DNA of 64,000 bases from Adiantum capillus-veneris (taxonomy: Eukaryota; Streptophyta; Polypodiopsida; Polypodiales; Pteridaceae). The notes under the pieces are model-generated. The model worked only from the letters and a program-made list of their open reading frames with translations, was not told the DNA's origin and ran no database searches. The stretch is from assembly GCA_014529385.2 (NCBI GenBank), contig CM043944.1, positions 61,198,578-61,262,577 of the forward strand, read 5' to 3'. A program made the position numbers and the translations under genes. Positions 53,984 to 63,162 of the stretch are shown one piece after another; the first letter of the stretch is position 1; each line of letters opens with the position of its first letter.

Positions 53984-54135
53984 TTGTAAGGTGCAGTAAG
54001 TAGATATGTTAGTTAATTAGTTGTTGCAATATTGTGCTAAACAGTGTGTAACAGTAGCTTTGTAAGGTGCAGTAAGTAGATATGTTAGTTAATTAGTTGT
54101 TGCAATATTGTGCTAAACAGTGTGTAACAGTAGCT
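53984..54135. repeat. 76-bp perfect tandem duplication
   Basis: The unit starting TTGTAAGGTGCAGTAAGTAG occurs at 53984-54059 and 54060-54135 with no difference seen. Lies in the gypsy leader. Confidence 0.95.
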
Positions 54136-54516
54136 CTGTTAGTTGCAAGTAGGTAGGTTAAGTGTGTGCGCGCGCGGCGTGATCGCAGCGATCTTATCTG
54201 CAAAAAAAAAAATTATGTATATATATTTTTTATTTAAAAGGAAGGACCAGGATGAGGAACATTCCCCAAGCCCAAGCCCAAGACCAGGCTCAGGCCTCAG
54301 TCACCCTTTGGACTTACTTATTTTAGCCTCACGCCTAAGTTAAAATCGACTTTTTTGAGGACCATCAGAGCTTCCGATAACCAAACGCTGTGATGTAAAG
54401 CACACTAGGATCCCCTGAGTGATACGCTCATTTTGAGCTAACAAACGCTCTAATCCAAAAAATCAAGTCGTTAACCTTCAAGGTATTCGCCGCCGCTTGT
54501 AGGATGCCAAAGGCAC
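54136..54516 (+). other. Leader of the gypsy element
   Basis: Contains a GTGTGTGCGCGCGCG stretch near 54159 and a poly-A near 54201, followed by a GCCCAAGCCC-rich segment. No coding motif. Confidence 0.4.
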
Positions 54517-54746
54517 ATGCATCTGCGCTCTGATTGTGTGCTAGAGGCCAAGCAACTAGCGAGCACTTCGACTTATGCGGGTTCTCAATACCCACCTACC
54601 TTAGGTTCCGGGCCCTCAACAGGGACCCAAGGTAGTACAACCCAAGATCCAAACATAGCGGATAGTGACTCTTCATCTGACTACGATATTATGGAAGGAC
54701 ATCCTACACCAAACCCCGAGCAAGTAAACAAAAATATACCTGTCTG
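54517..54746 (+). pseudogene. Gypsy gag N-terminal part, interrupted by copia
   Basis: The ATG at 54517 opens MHLRSDCVLEAK followed by a Ser/Thr/Pro/Gln-rich stretch and an acidic DSDSSSDYD, the disordered start typical of plant gypsy Gag. It is cut at 54746 by a copia insertion; GTCTG here matches GTCTT at 59343. The continuation lies at 59343-59990. Confidence 0.6.
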
Positions 54747-54936
54747 TGAAGGAGTACGAGCGGAAGTGCGACGCGAGAGAGAGTGCGAGAAGAAGAGCAC
54801 GAAGATATGGTGAACTCGCTCTACTGTAATGTGTAGAGAATAGTGAGTTCTTATTAGGTTTACAAAAGAATATGTGTACATACCTGGCGGCCCGTCCACT
54901 TACCTAGGTGACCACATTGGGCTTTATACCCCAACA
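54747..54936 (-). repeat. Copia 3' LTR (minus)
   Basis: 190 bp. The minus strand starts TGTTGGGGTATAAAGCCC and ends CTCGTACTCCTTCA. A GTGGGAGGT purine run precedes it on the minus strand. Confidence 0.88.
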
Positions 54937-55025
54937 ACCTCCCACTTAAAGTCCAATGTGGTACTTTAAGTGTGAGAGAAGCTACTATACAAGCTAATAT
55001 ACAAGAGATGTAGAGAAGTGATGTA

Positions 55026-55556
55026 CTACCCTACACCTAACTGCTTGCGAAAATGCGCAAAGCTCTTTGAGGGAAGTCCTTTTGTAAGTAGATCAGCAGG
55101 ATTTTCTGTGGTGTGAACTTTGACAAGCTGAAGTTGCTTATCCTCTAGCATTTCCCTGATGAAATGATACTTCACATCCACATGCTTTGTCTTTGAGTGA
55201 TAAACTGGATTGCGAGCCAATTGTATAGCACTTTGACTATCACAATATAACACAGGCATCTCTTCTTTGATTCCCAAATCTGTTACTAGTCGATTAAGCC
55301 AAATTGATTCTTTGCATGCCTCTGATGCTGCAACATATTCAGCCTCTGTAGTAGACTGAGTAACACAATCTTGTAATCTAGAATGCCATGATACTGCTCC
55401 ACCAGCCAATGTAAAGACATACCCTGACGTAGACCTTCGGTTGTCTAAGTCACCTGCATAATCTAAGTCTGTAAAACCCTTTACACTTAGCTCCTGACTC
55501 CCATAGCATATACGCATACTCTTTGTAGCTTTCAGGTATCTCAATATTCCTTTCAT
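55026..55556 (-). pseudogene. Copia RNase H, 3' end of pol
   Basis: 176 open codons on the minus strand: MKGILRYLKATKSM, DLDYAGDLDNRRSTSGYVF, STTEAEYVAASEACKE, YCDSQSAIQLARNPVYH, TKHVDVKYHFIRE and ENPADLLTKGLP. All catalytic acidic residues of a copia RNase H are visible. The open frame begins at a breakpoint: the RT upstream of it is missing here and is found in the opposite orientation at 58.7-59.2 kb. Followed by a polypurine run and the LTR at 54747-54936. Confidence 0.9.
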
Positions 55557-55563
55557 TGCCTCC

Positions 55564-55637
55564 CAGAGTACGAGCAGAAGTGCGACACGAGAGAGAGTGC
55601 GAGAAGAAGAGCACGACGATATGGTGAACTCGCTCTA
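55564..55637 (-). repeat. LTR 3' fragment (minus), left arm of a hairpin
   Basis: GAGTACGAGCAGAAGTGCG to GTGAACTCGCTCTAC matches the end of the LTR at 54747. It is joined on the left to RNase H coding sequence at GCCTCCCA. Forms an inverted repeat with 55721-55793. Confidence 0.88.
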
Positions 55638-55798
55638 CACCAAGTGGGCGGGCCGCCAGGTATGTACACATATTCTTTCGTAAAAACCTAATAAGAACTC
55701 ACTATGCTCTACACATTACAGTAGAGCGAGTTCACCATATCGTCATGCTCTTCTTCTCGCACTCTCTCTCGCGTCGCACTTTCGCTCGTACTCCTTCA
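55638..55798 (+). repeat. Copia 5' LTR (plus), 5'-truncated
   Basis: Matches the LTR from about base 33 (AAGTGGGCGGGCCGCCAGG) to its end CTCCTTCA. The first ~32 bp are replaced by the inverted LTR fragment to the left. Confidence 0.88.
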
Positions 55799-55800
55799 AC

Positions 55801-55812
55801 TAGTATCAGAGC
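55801..55812 (+). other. Primer-binding site, one mismatch
   Basis: TAGTATCAGAGC, 2 nt after the LTR end: the copia tRNA-Met PBS with G to A at the second base, which would pair poorly with the CCA end. Confidence 0.8.
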
Positions 55813-56296
55813 TCAGATCGAGGCTTGGGGCAGCACTGCAGGAGGCTAGAGTCACCAGCTCAGATTGGAGTGAAATTCGACAGGCGAAGACACGGCCCCA
55901 AATCCTGTGGGACAACCCAAAGGGCTTGGTGTTCTCAGAATTTCATTCTGAGGTCATCTCGGCCACCGTTCGGCTTCGACAAAGGTCTACGCAGGCCATT
56001 TTCAACTACGTGGTCTCGGCGGAGGCAGATCTGACTCTGCAAATTTGGGGTTTTCGGACTACGACTGCAGGTGCTGAGGATATCGACACTCCCAGAGTGT
56101 TGATTTGTGGCTGTCTACACATCGAAGGACGGCTCACAGTTCTTGGAGGCGTGTCACATACGACACGGGCGCATCTACACACAGACTGTAGGCGACATCC
56201 ACTAGTTCATCAGGTTGATATTGGTTCAGAGGTCAGTTTACAGGGGAAACTCTGCCGAATTTTTCCCAGGAAAGTAAACCACTGTGAAGCGTAGCT
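55813..56296 (+). other. Leader of the inverted copia element
   Basis: 484 bp, GC-richer than the surroundings, between PBS and the gag ATG. No separate gene recognised. Confidence 0.5.
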
Positions 56297-59245
56297 ATGG
56301 CTGGTTCACAGGACACTGCTCTTTACAATATCAAGAAGCTGGATGGAACCAATTTCCCATTGTGGAAGAAGCAGATTTGGCACGTGTTGGTACAAAAGAA
56401 GCAGATAAAACCTATAAAGCTCAAGGGGATAAAACCAGAAGATATGGACGAAGAAGAATGGAGTGAAATGGATGAATTGGCACTTTCTACCATTATGCTG
56501 ACTTTGGCAGAAAGCGTTTACTTCAATGTAGCAGACGAGATGTCGGCTTATCAAGCGTGGTTAAAGCTGAGTGATCTTTATGAGAAGCAGAGTGCAGCTT
56601 CACAGGTATACTGGCTTAAGAAGCTTGTTGACTTGAAGATGAAAGAAGGGACACCTATGTCCAATCATCTGAATGAATTCAACACAATCTACAGTCAGTT
56701 GTCAGCTCAAGGTGTCAAGTTTGATGAACCTGTTAGAGCTATGTTCCTGTTGATCACGTTGCCGAAAAGTTGGGACACTTTTCGCACAGCTTTGAGTAGT
56801 TCTGCACCTCCAGATGGTTTGAACATAGCAGGTGTAGAAGGAAATCTGCTTACTGAAGAAACCAATAGAAAGACAATGGACAAAGGCAAAGGAACAGCCT
56901 TAGTTGTCAGGGGAAGGACCAAAGAAAAGTACAAAGGTGGAAAGAGGATTCAGTCTCATAGCAAGTCCCGCAGTGCTAAAGGCAAGAGTGACATAGAATG
57001 CTACCATTGTGGCAAGAAGGGTCACATGAAAAGAGACTGCAGAGAATGGAAAGCAGAAAAAGGCAAAGAGAAAGCTGAAGACCATGGTGAGAAGAACAAG
57101 TCCTCAGTGAAGATTCAAGAAATAAATGTGACAAACATTGTTGTAGAGGATGACAGTCTAGTGTCAGGAGACATCTACTTCTTGAAGAATACAATGGACT
57201 CAGCTCTTCTTACAGCATCTGATGGAAATGCACTGAGTGACTGGATTATAGACTCAGGGGCATCACTTCATGTGTCTCCAAACAAGGAGTGGTTTACCTC
57301 TTATGTGACCACTAAAGATCATGTTCGGCTAGGCAATGGGCAGACATGTGAGATCTTAGGTGTTGGAGATGTTCAATTGAAGTTTCAGAATGGCTCTTCT
57401 TTCACGCTGAAGAATGTGAGACATGTTCCCGCAATTACAAAGAGCTTGATCAGCACAGGTTTACTTGATGATGCTGGCTACGTCACCACTTTTGGACAGA
57501 ACATGTGGAAGATATCCAAGGGTTCTATGACAGTAGCACATGGAGTAAAGTCTGGAGGACTTTACATGATTTATGTATCAAATGTCTCTAAAAATGTAAT
57601 CAATGTAACCGAGCAGCCGAACGTTTCTTTGTGGCATAGCCGGTTAGGACACATGTCCAAGAAGGGAATGGAAATCTTGTCTCGTTCTGGTTATTTGCCT
57701 GGCTTTTCATTTAATGATTTTGAATTCTGTGAACATTGTCTGTATGGTAAGCAAACACAGCAGCCACATAAGCATAGAAGCAGTAGAAGAGATACACAGT
57801 TGGCACTTGTTCATAGTGATTTGTGTGGACCTATGCCTAACCTATCTCTAGGGGGAGCTTCTTACTTTATGACATTTATAGATGATTACTCGAGGAAAGT
57901 ATGGGTTTACTTTCTCAAGCACAAGGATCAAGCGTTTAGTGTTTTCAAAACGTTTGTGACACTTGTGGAGAATCAGAGTGGCAAGAAGCTTAAATGCTTA
58001 CGCACTGACAATGGTGGAGAGTATGTTTCAAAGGCCTTTCAGGACTTTTGTGAGTGAAAAGGTATAAAACGTGAACTTACTGCTCCTTACAATCCTCCTC
58101 AAAATGGTGTTGATGAGAGGATGAATAGGACCATACAAGAGAAGGTCAGAAGTATGTTGGCTAATGCACAGCTGCCAAATGGGTTTTGGGCTGAAGCTGT
58201 ATCAACAGCTATTCATCTTGTAAATAGATCTCCTAGCAAGGTTTTGCAGAAGGATTCAGTGCCAAAGATGGTATGGTCAGGCAAAATGCCCTCATACAAG
58301 CATCTCAGAGTCTTTGGCTGTGAGGCATATACTCACGTTCCAAAGGAATTTAGGAACAAACTTGAGCCAAAGAGTAGAAAGTGCATCTTTCTAGGCTATG
58401 GTAATTCTGGTGAGATGGGGTACAGACTTTGGGATCCCGAATCCAGAAAAGTTATCCGCAGCAATGATGTTCACTTTAATGAAGCCAAATATCATTCTAA
58501 ACCAGAGAAAGTTGAGGAGATTAGAAGAGTTGTCTTCCAAGAATCTGCACGTGCAAGACAAAATGTCAGGGCTCAAGATGAGCAAGGACAGGATAGATTG
58601 GAACCACAGGTTGTGTCTGAGCCTGAGCCACCTATTGTGCGTAGATCTGGACGTGTCACACGACCTCCTGATAGGTTTGTTCCATCTATGAACTATGTCA
58701 TGTTGACTGATTGCAATGAGCCTTCATGTTACAAGGAAGCGGTGCAAATGAAGGACTCCGGGAATTGGCAATTGGCCATGCAGTCAGAGATGACAGCTCT
58801 GCATAAAAACAAGACATGGAAGCTAGTTAAATTACCACAGGGCAAAAAGGCTCTACCTTGTAAATGGGTTTACAGGTATAAAATCACCGCTCATGATAGT
58901 CAGCCAAAGTACAAAGCAAGGCTTGTTGCCAAGGGCTTTAAGCAAGAACAAGGCATTGACTTTGATGAAGTCTTCTCTCTGGTGGTCAAGATGACTACAT
59001 TGAGATGCTTTCTTGCATTGGTTGCCATATTAGATTTGGTGTTGCACCAAATGGATGTCAAGACAGCGTTCTTGCATGGTGATTTAGATGTGGAAATTTA
59101 CATGCAGCAGCCAGAAGGGTTTGTTGAGAAAGGCAAGGAAGATTGGGTATGCCAATTGTTAAAGAGTCTTTATGGCTTAAAACAATCACCGAGGGCATGG
59201 TACCATAAATTCCACAAGTTTATGCTTTCTCAAGGCTACAAACGT
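56297..59245 (+). pseudogene. Copia gag-pol, one internal stop, truncated in RT
   Basis: The ATG at 56297 opens MAGSQDTALYNIKKLDGTNF. One frame runs to the RT breakpoint with a single TGA at 58055-58057 (586 codons before it). Gag 1-200; zinc knuckle C235-C248 (CYHCGKKGHMKRDC); protease DSGAS at 319; GAG-pre-integrase SLWHSRLGHMSKKGM at 444-458; integrase D508 (HSDLCGP) and D571 (DNGGEY), and after the stop NGVDERMNRT with the catalytic Glu; RT with NWQLAMQSEMTAL, CKWVYRYKI, KARLVAKGFKQEQGIDFDE, DVKTAFLHGDLD and LLKSLYGLKQSPRAWYHKF. It ends at GYKRS where antisense LTR sequence begins, so the YVDD box and RNase H are missing. Tnt1-like in domain order and PBS. Recent, because only one stop is seen in about 980 codons. 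Confidence 0.92.
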
Positions 59246-59342
59246 AGTGAGTTCTTATTAGGTTTTTACAAAAGAATATGTGTACATACCTGGCGGCCCG
59301 CCCACTTACCTGGGCGACCACATTGGGCTTTATACCCCAACA
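59246..59342 (-). repeat. LTR 5' fragment (minus) at the right end
   Basis: 97 bp: the minus strand reads TGTTGGGGTATAAAGCCC to AATAAGAACTCAC, the first half of the LTR. The join to RT is at a shared TAGTGA (about 59233-59240), a six-base microhomology. Confidence 0.88.
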
Positions 59343-59990
59343 GTCTTTGCCCCGACAGCCTGGGTCTAGTGTGTTTAGACACTTTATAGAAACCTTTAGT
59401 AGAGCTACTCGCTCTAAACTTGCGTCTAGTGAACTTAATGAAGGTGAGGGAGAGGTAGATTCTCCTTTGGTATCTTAGGGGGAGCCTATACTCCCCAAAG
59501 AGTGTCCACGTCAATATCATGCCCCCATGCTTTCATGGAAGACCCTACAAAGCAATCACCCCCCGAAGTTCTACTACCCAATGGTAGGAGTCTTGCGGAG
59601 GTGCAAGAAGTTGAGCGCTATATGCAAGCGGCTAGGGAGAGGGAAATGGAGAGTTTCCTAGAACAACGCCGAGCCATGAAGGGAAAGACCCCTGGGACAA
59701 CAGACATAGCAATCGGGCAATCGAGCTCTCATGAGTTAGTAGGCAATGTGGGTCAAACTATGGGGAACAACAATGCTTCCACCTCAAGGGAAACCTCTAG
59801 TATGTCGGGCCTAGAAGGATTTCTCAACAAAAATTGGGAATATGACCTACAAACTAAAACCTTGACTGAACTGTACACGGGTTACACATACCATATAGGT
59901 TGGTTAGAAGTTGTACAATCTACTTCTAGCACCACAAGTCTAGAGGAGAGGCAACAGATGGTCTGCAATGTCATCCATAGCATCATCTAA
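59343..59990 (+). pseudogene. Gypsy gag, continuation after the copia insertion
   Basis: Resumes after the GTCTT target copy. Frames 59343-59478 (FRHFIETFSRATRSKLASSE) and 59502-59990 (MSTSISCPHAFMEDPTKQSP, an acidic/basic AREREMESFLEQRRAMKG, a Ser-rich stretch and LEGFLNKNWEYD) are open but carry no named domain. Assignment to gag rests on position after the gypsy LTR, PBS and N-terminal frame. Confidence 0.45.
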
Positions 59991-60189
59991 TCGGAGAGGC
60001 AAAACCGAGGGATTAACATTCCTTCAAAGGGCCTTATGAGATTCTTGGATACGGGCAAGGCCAGACAATTGACACTATCACAGATGGAAACTCCTTCAAT
60101 GAGTCCAAATGCCAAGAGATTCTAGGCCATGTCATCACAATCAAATTTGGTGGTGAACATGGATCACGATCCATTTTCCCAATCTTCAA
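59991..60189. other. Junction region with a palindrome copy
   Basis: Holds CATGGATCACGATCCATT at 60158-60175, a fifth copy of the palindromic core found at 39.5-40.6 kb. No gene. Confidence 0.5.
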
Positions 60190-61560
60190 AGCATCAAGCC
60201 ATATAAATCCGTCAATCTATGCCATTTGAGAGTACCCAATCCACCTGATATAGTCTTGACCATGCTATCTTTAGATTAGGTTTCTTTGGGCCTGATTTCA
60301 ATTTATACAATAAAACCAAGTCCCCTTTTTTGAACTCTCTAGACTTCAGCTTACTATCATGCCAATCTTTCCTTGTCTATTGTACCTTTTCTTGTTCTAG
60401 CATTGCTCTCTACATGATCTTATCAAGCTTCAACAAATTGTCTAGCCTATTCTTTAGTGTTGAATCATAGTCCATATCATGTTCAATTTCCATTTTGAGG
60501 CTAGGAATAGCAAAATCCATAGTCACTTCTATTCCATACACCATTTTGAATGGAGTCATACCAGTTGTGATCTTGTGAGTTATTTTATAGGCCCTAAGTG
60601 TTGTCTAAAGATTCTCATCCGAGTTATGAGATTCCTTCCAAACTATCTTGGTCAAAATGGTCTTATTACTACTCTCAGTTGTCCATTGCATCTAGGGTAG
60701 TACGGTGTTGATTTTTGATGCTTGATTGAGAAGATTTCAATAAAAAATTGTATCATTAATGAAAAGGGTTTTTGGATTTGCAAATATCTCAATAAAAAAA
60801 CCCTATCTACACACAATATGGTCATATAAGAATCATGTTGTTGAATTTGTTGTGTATTTGGGAAGTGCTTTTGCTTCCACCTATTTGCTCACATAACATA
60901 CTTTGGCGTTCTTTTGTATATCTCTAAATTTTTTCCCTACCACACGAAATTCCACCCCCCCACTCCGACCTCGATATGTGTAAAGCATTTTCTCCAAGTA
61001 TCATTAGGTCAAATAATATTAGAAAGGGTAAATTCTCATTCATTTCAATTAAAAAGTAAAAGATATTTTGTACAATGAAACAATGAGGGTTGCAGGCAAT
61101 GGGCAGTTCATATCTATGGAAACGCCAATCTATCGGTTACATGAAAACACATCGCGCCGTCGTTTTGGTTGCCCCCTTTGTCCCTTAGAGAGAAGTAAGA
61201 CTTTAGCCATCACAAATCACTCAGTATCTAATGCGTTTATCCCTTCGGGCCTCAATTTATTCATGTATTCAAAGTGGCAGCTAAAAATTCATGTTGGAGT
61301 AACCTTCTTATATGGAACCATGAAGTCCATACCCCATTTCATAAAAATACCTAAAGATTGTATTGTGATCAAAGGTGCTATATTTGCTGCAGTTCACCTA
61401 CCCATTCTCTGTCAAATATCACTTGTATTACAAAAGCATTTGACATCATACTTTGCCACCATAATCCTTCCTATAAGATCTTTTTGTAAGTGATATCAAT
61501 GGAAAAATGTCCTTATGGGCTTCCACTATGAGCCTGACTTATAACTTGCATTTTGTCCTG
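60190..61560 (-). pseudogene. Gypsy integrase relic
   Basis: On the minus strand, reading from 61560: an integrase zinc-finger block with GHFSIDITYKKIL, then FMKWGMDFMVPYKKV with the first catalytic Asp (near 61330), then STPYYP-like and YKITHKITTGMTPFKMVYGI (near 60560), and the C-terminal domain DWHDSKLKSREFKKGDLVLL (near 60330). Many stops and frame changes. The right (N-terminal) side is cut by copia C at about 61580, and RNase H and RT would lie beyond it. Confidence 0.75.
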
Positions 61561-61579
61561 CATGGGTACACATCATTTT

Positions 61580-61807
61580 TGTTACCATAAATATGTGGTA
61601 GTGATGTGTGTGAACACAGTAAGAATCGTCTGGGCATTTTTTCCCTCACTAGGAGGTTTTTTCCCTCGTGCATTGTATATGTGCCCAACACTCTAGGGCT
61701 CACTTACCTTTCATTGTGGACTAAGCAGTAAATATCTCTATTGTGTGCCTTGAGCTTATTCATCTTCTCTAAGCTGTGTGTGTTTTCATGCAACCCTATT
61801 TGCAACA
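61580..61807 (+). repeat. 5' LTR of copia C
   Basis: 228 bp, TGTTACCATAAATATGTGG to CTATTTGCAACA, same family as the copia A and B LTRs but more diverged. Inserted in the gypsy integrase relic. Confidence 0.88.
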
Positions 61808-61809
61808 AT

Positions 61810-61821
61810 TGGTATCAGAGC
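61810..61821 (+). other. Primer-binding site of copia C
   Basis: TGGTATCAGAGC, 2 nt after the LTR end. Confidence 0.9.
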
Positions 61822-62163
61822 AGGTTGCATCCTCCCGGGTTAGTCGTTGCCAACATACACCTTCTCACTTTCTCAAAATTTTGTGAGGTTTGGTGAGTGT
61901 GTCAACATGGTGACAAATACTTTGGGTAAGCTTGTAGAGCTTGGTTTACTCAAAATTCCCATTCGGGCTCATTTCGGTCTCTGTTTCCACTATAGGTAGT
62001 AGTGCATAGGCAATTTTGTCCTTTTGTGCAAAATTTGTCAATGCCATTTTTTGCATAATAGGTCCCTATCAGTCTTCTTCGGGTTCTGATATATAACACA
62101 TGTTATTCTTGCTTTGTTTCTCCTCTTTTTGGGCAGTTTTCACATCAAGTGCAGGCACTCGCC

Positions 62164-63162
62164 ATTGCTGACAACCACACATATTTGTTCAAGATTTTTA
62201 CTGTTGAGGATAAATCAAATGGGAAAAATTACCCAGGCTTACATCATGCAACATGTTCTTGTGTCAAATGTCATTTGGAATGTTTTTCTGGGCATTGATG
62301 TACGTCTTGGTTTTGTGGATACAGGCGATGTTGAGGATGTTGCACGTTTTGGTGGTAGGGTTGCTACTGCCAGAGCTGTTTTTCCTACAATTGAGTAGGC
62401 TCATTGGGATGCTAGAGATGCATAGGCTCATGCATTGATTTCTTTATCTGTGAAGCACACTAATACTCCTTACATTTGTTCAACTAAATTTGCAAAATAG
62501 GCTTGGGATATTCTAGCTCGTCTTTAATAAGTGGCAATGAGGCTAAAATTGCATTCTGCACTAAGAGCTAGAATTGAAGACTATGCATGAGAAAAATGAC
62601 ATGGACTTTTTCCTTGCTAATATCAAGGATATAAATGAGCTACTCATTTCTGCAGGCAAAGTCATTTCAGACAGTTCCCTTGTGTGGATTGCTCTTGATG
62701 CTTTGCTAGATTCTTACCAGAATATTACTAGTACTTGGAGACTTATGACCCAAGGAAATCCCAATATTGTCAACTTGGATACATTATGCACATTGCCATT
62801 GCAAGAGACACTTTAAAAAAAGAACAGGGCTAAATAGCATGCAATTGAATAGGGTTTTATTGCTCCTCATAGAAAAAGTGATAATAGCAATGTAGCCACT
62901 TCTAATAATTCTTCACCAAGTAAAAGAATCACATGTTCCTAATGCTTTGGTTGGCAACACTTCGTTTGGGAATTATGGTGAAAAGGGAAAAAAGAAGACG
63001 TGTTGCCATTATTGCAAGGATAATGATCACTTGATTAAGCATTCTCCTAAATTTAAGTCAAGGAAGGCCAAGAAGAAAGAGGTTGGCTCCACTACAAGTG
63101 AAACTATTGTAGAGTCTTTTGTGAAAGGAGATTGGGATGTTGATGTAGATGCAGAGTGGGCA
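62164..63162 (+). pseudogene. Copia C gag, start codon lost, 3'-truncated
   Basis: Homologous to copia B gag, but the start reads ATT (62164-62166) before GCTGACAACC where copia B has ATG. Recognisable later: AYIMQHVLVSNVIWNV, DINELLISAGKVISDSSLVW, NITSTWRLMTQGNP and the knuckle CCHYCKDNDHLIKHS in which the last Cys is Ser. Several stops. Homology ends at about 63162 (GATGCAGAGTGGGCA), where an unrelated sequence begins. Confidence 0.85.

Larger units (their letters stand above)
54747..59342 (-). mobile_element. Copia insertion with an internal inversion
   Basis: 4,596 bp flanked by GTCTG / GTCTT. Its outer ends are both minus-orientation LTR ends (TGAAGG at 54747 and CCCCAACA at 59342), as for one minus-strand insertion. 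Inside, RNase H and the 3' LTR are on the minus strand, but LTR-PBS-gag-pol up to RT are on the plus strand. About 450 bp around the YVDD box is missing. Best read as one element inverted internally before or during integration. Confidence 0.75.

Noticed and set aside
61068-61493. 141-codon plus-strand frame
   Set aside because: It is antisense to recognisable gypsy integrase sequence on the minus strand.
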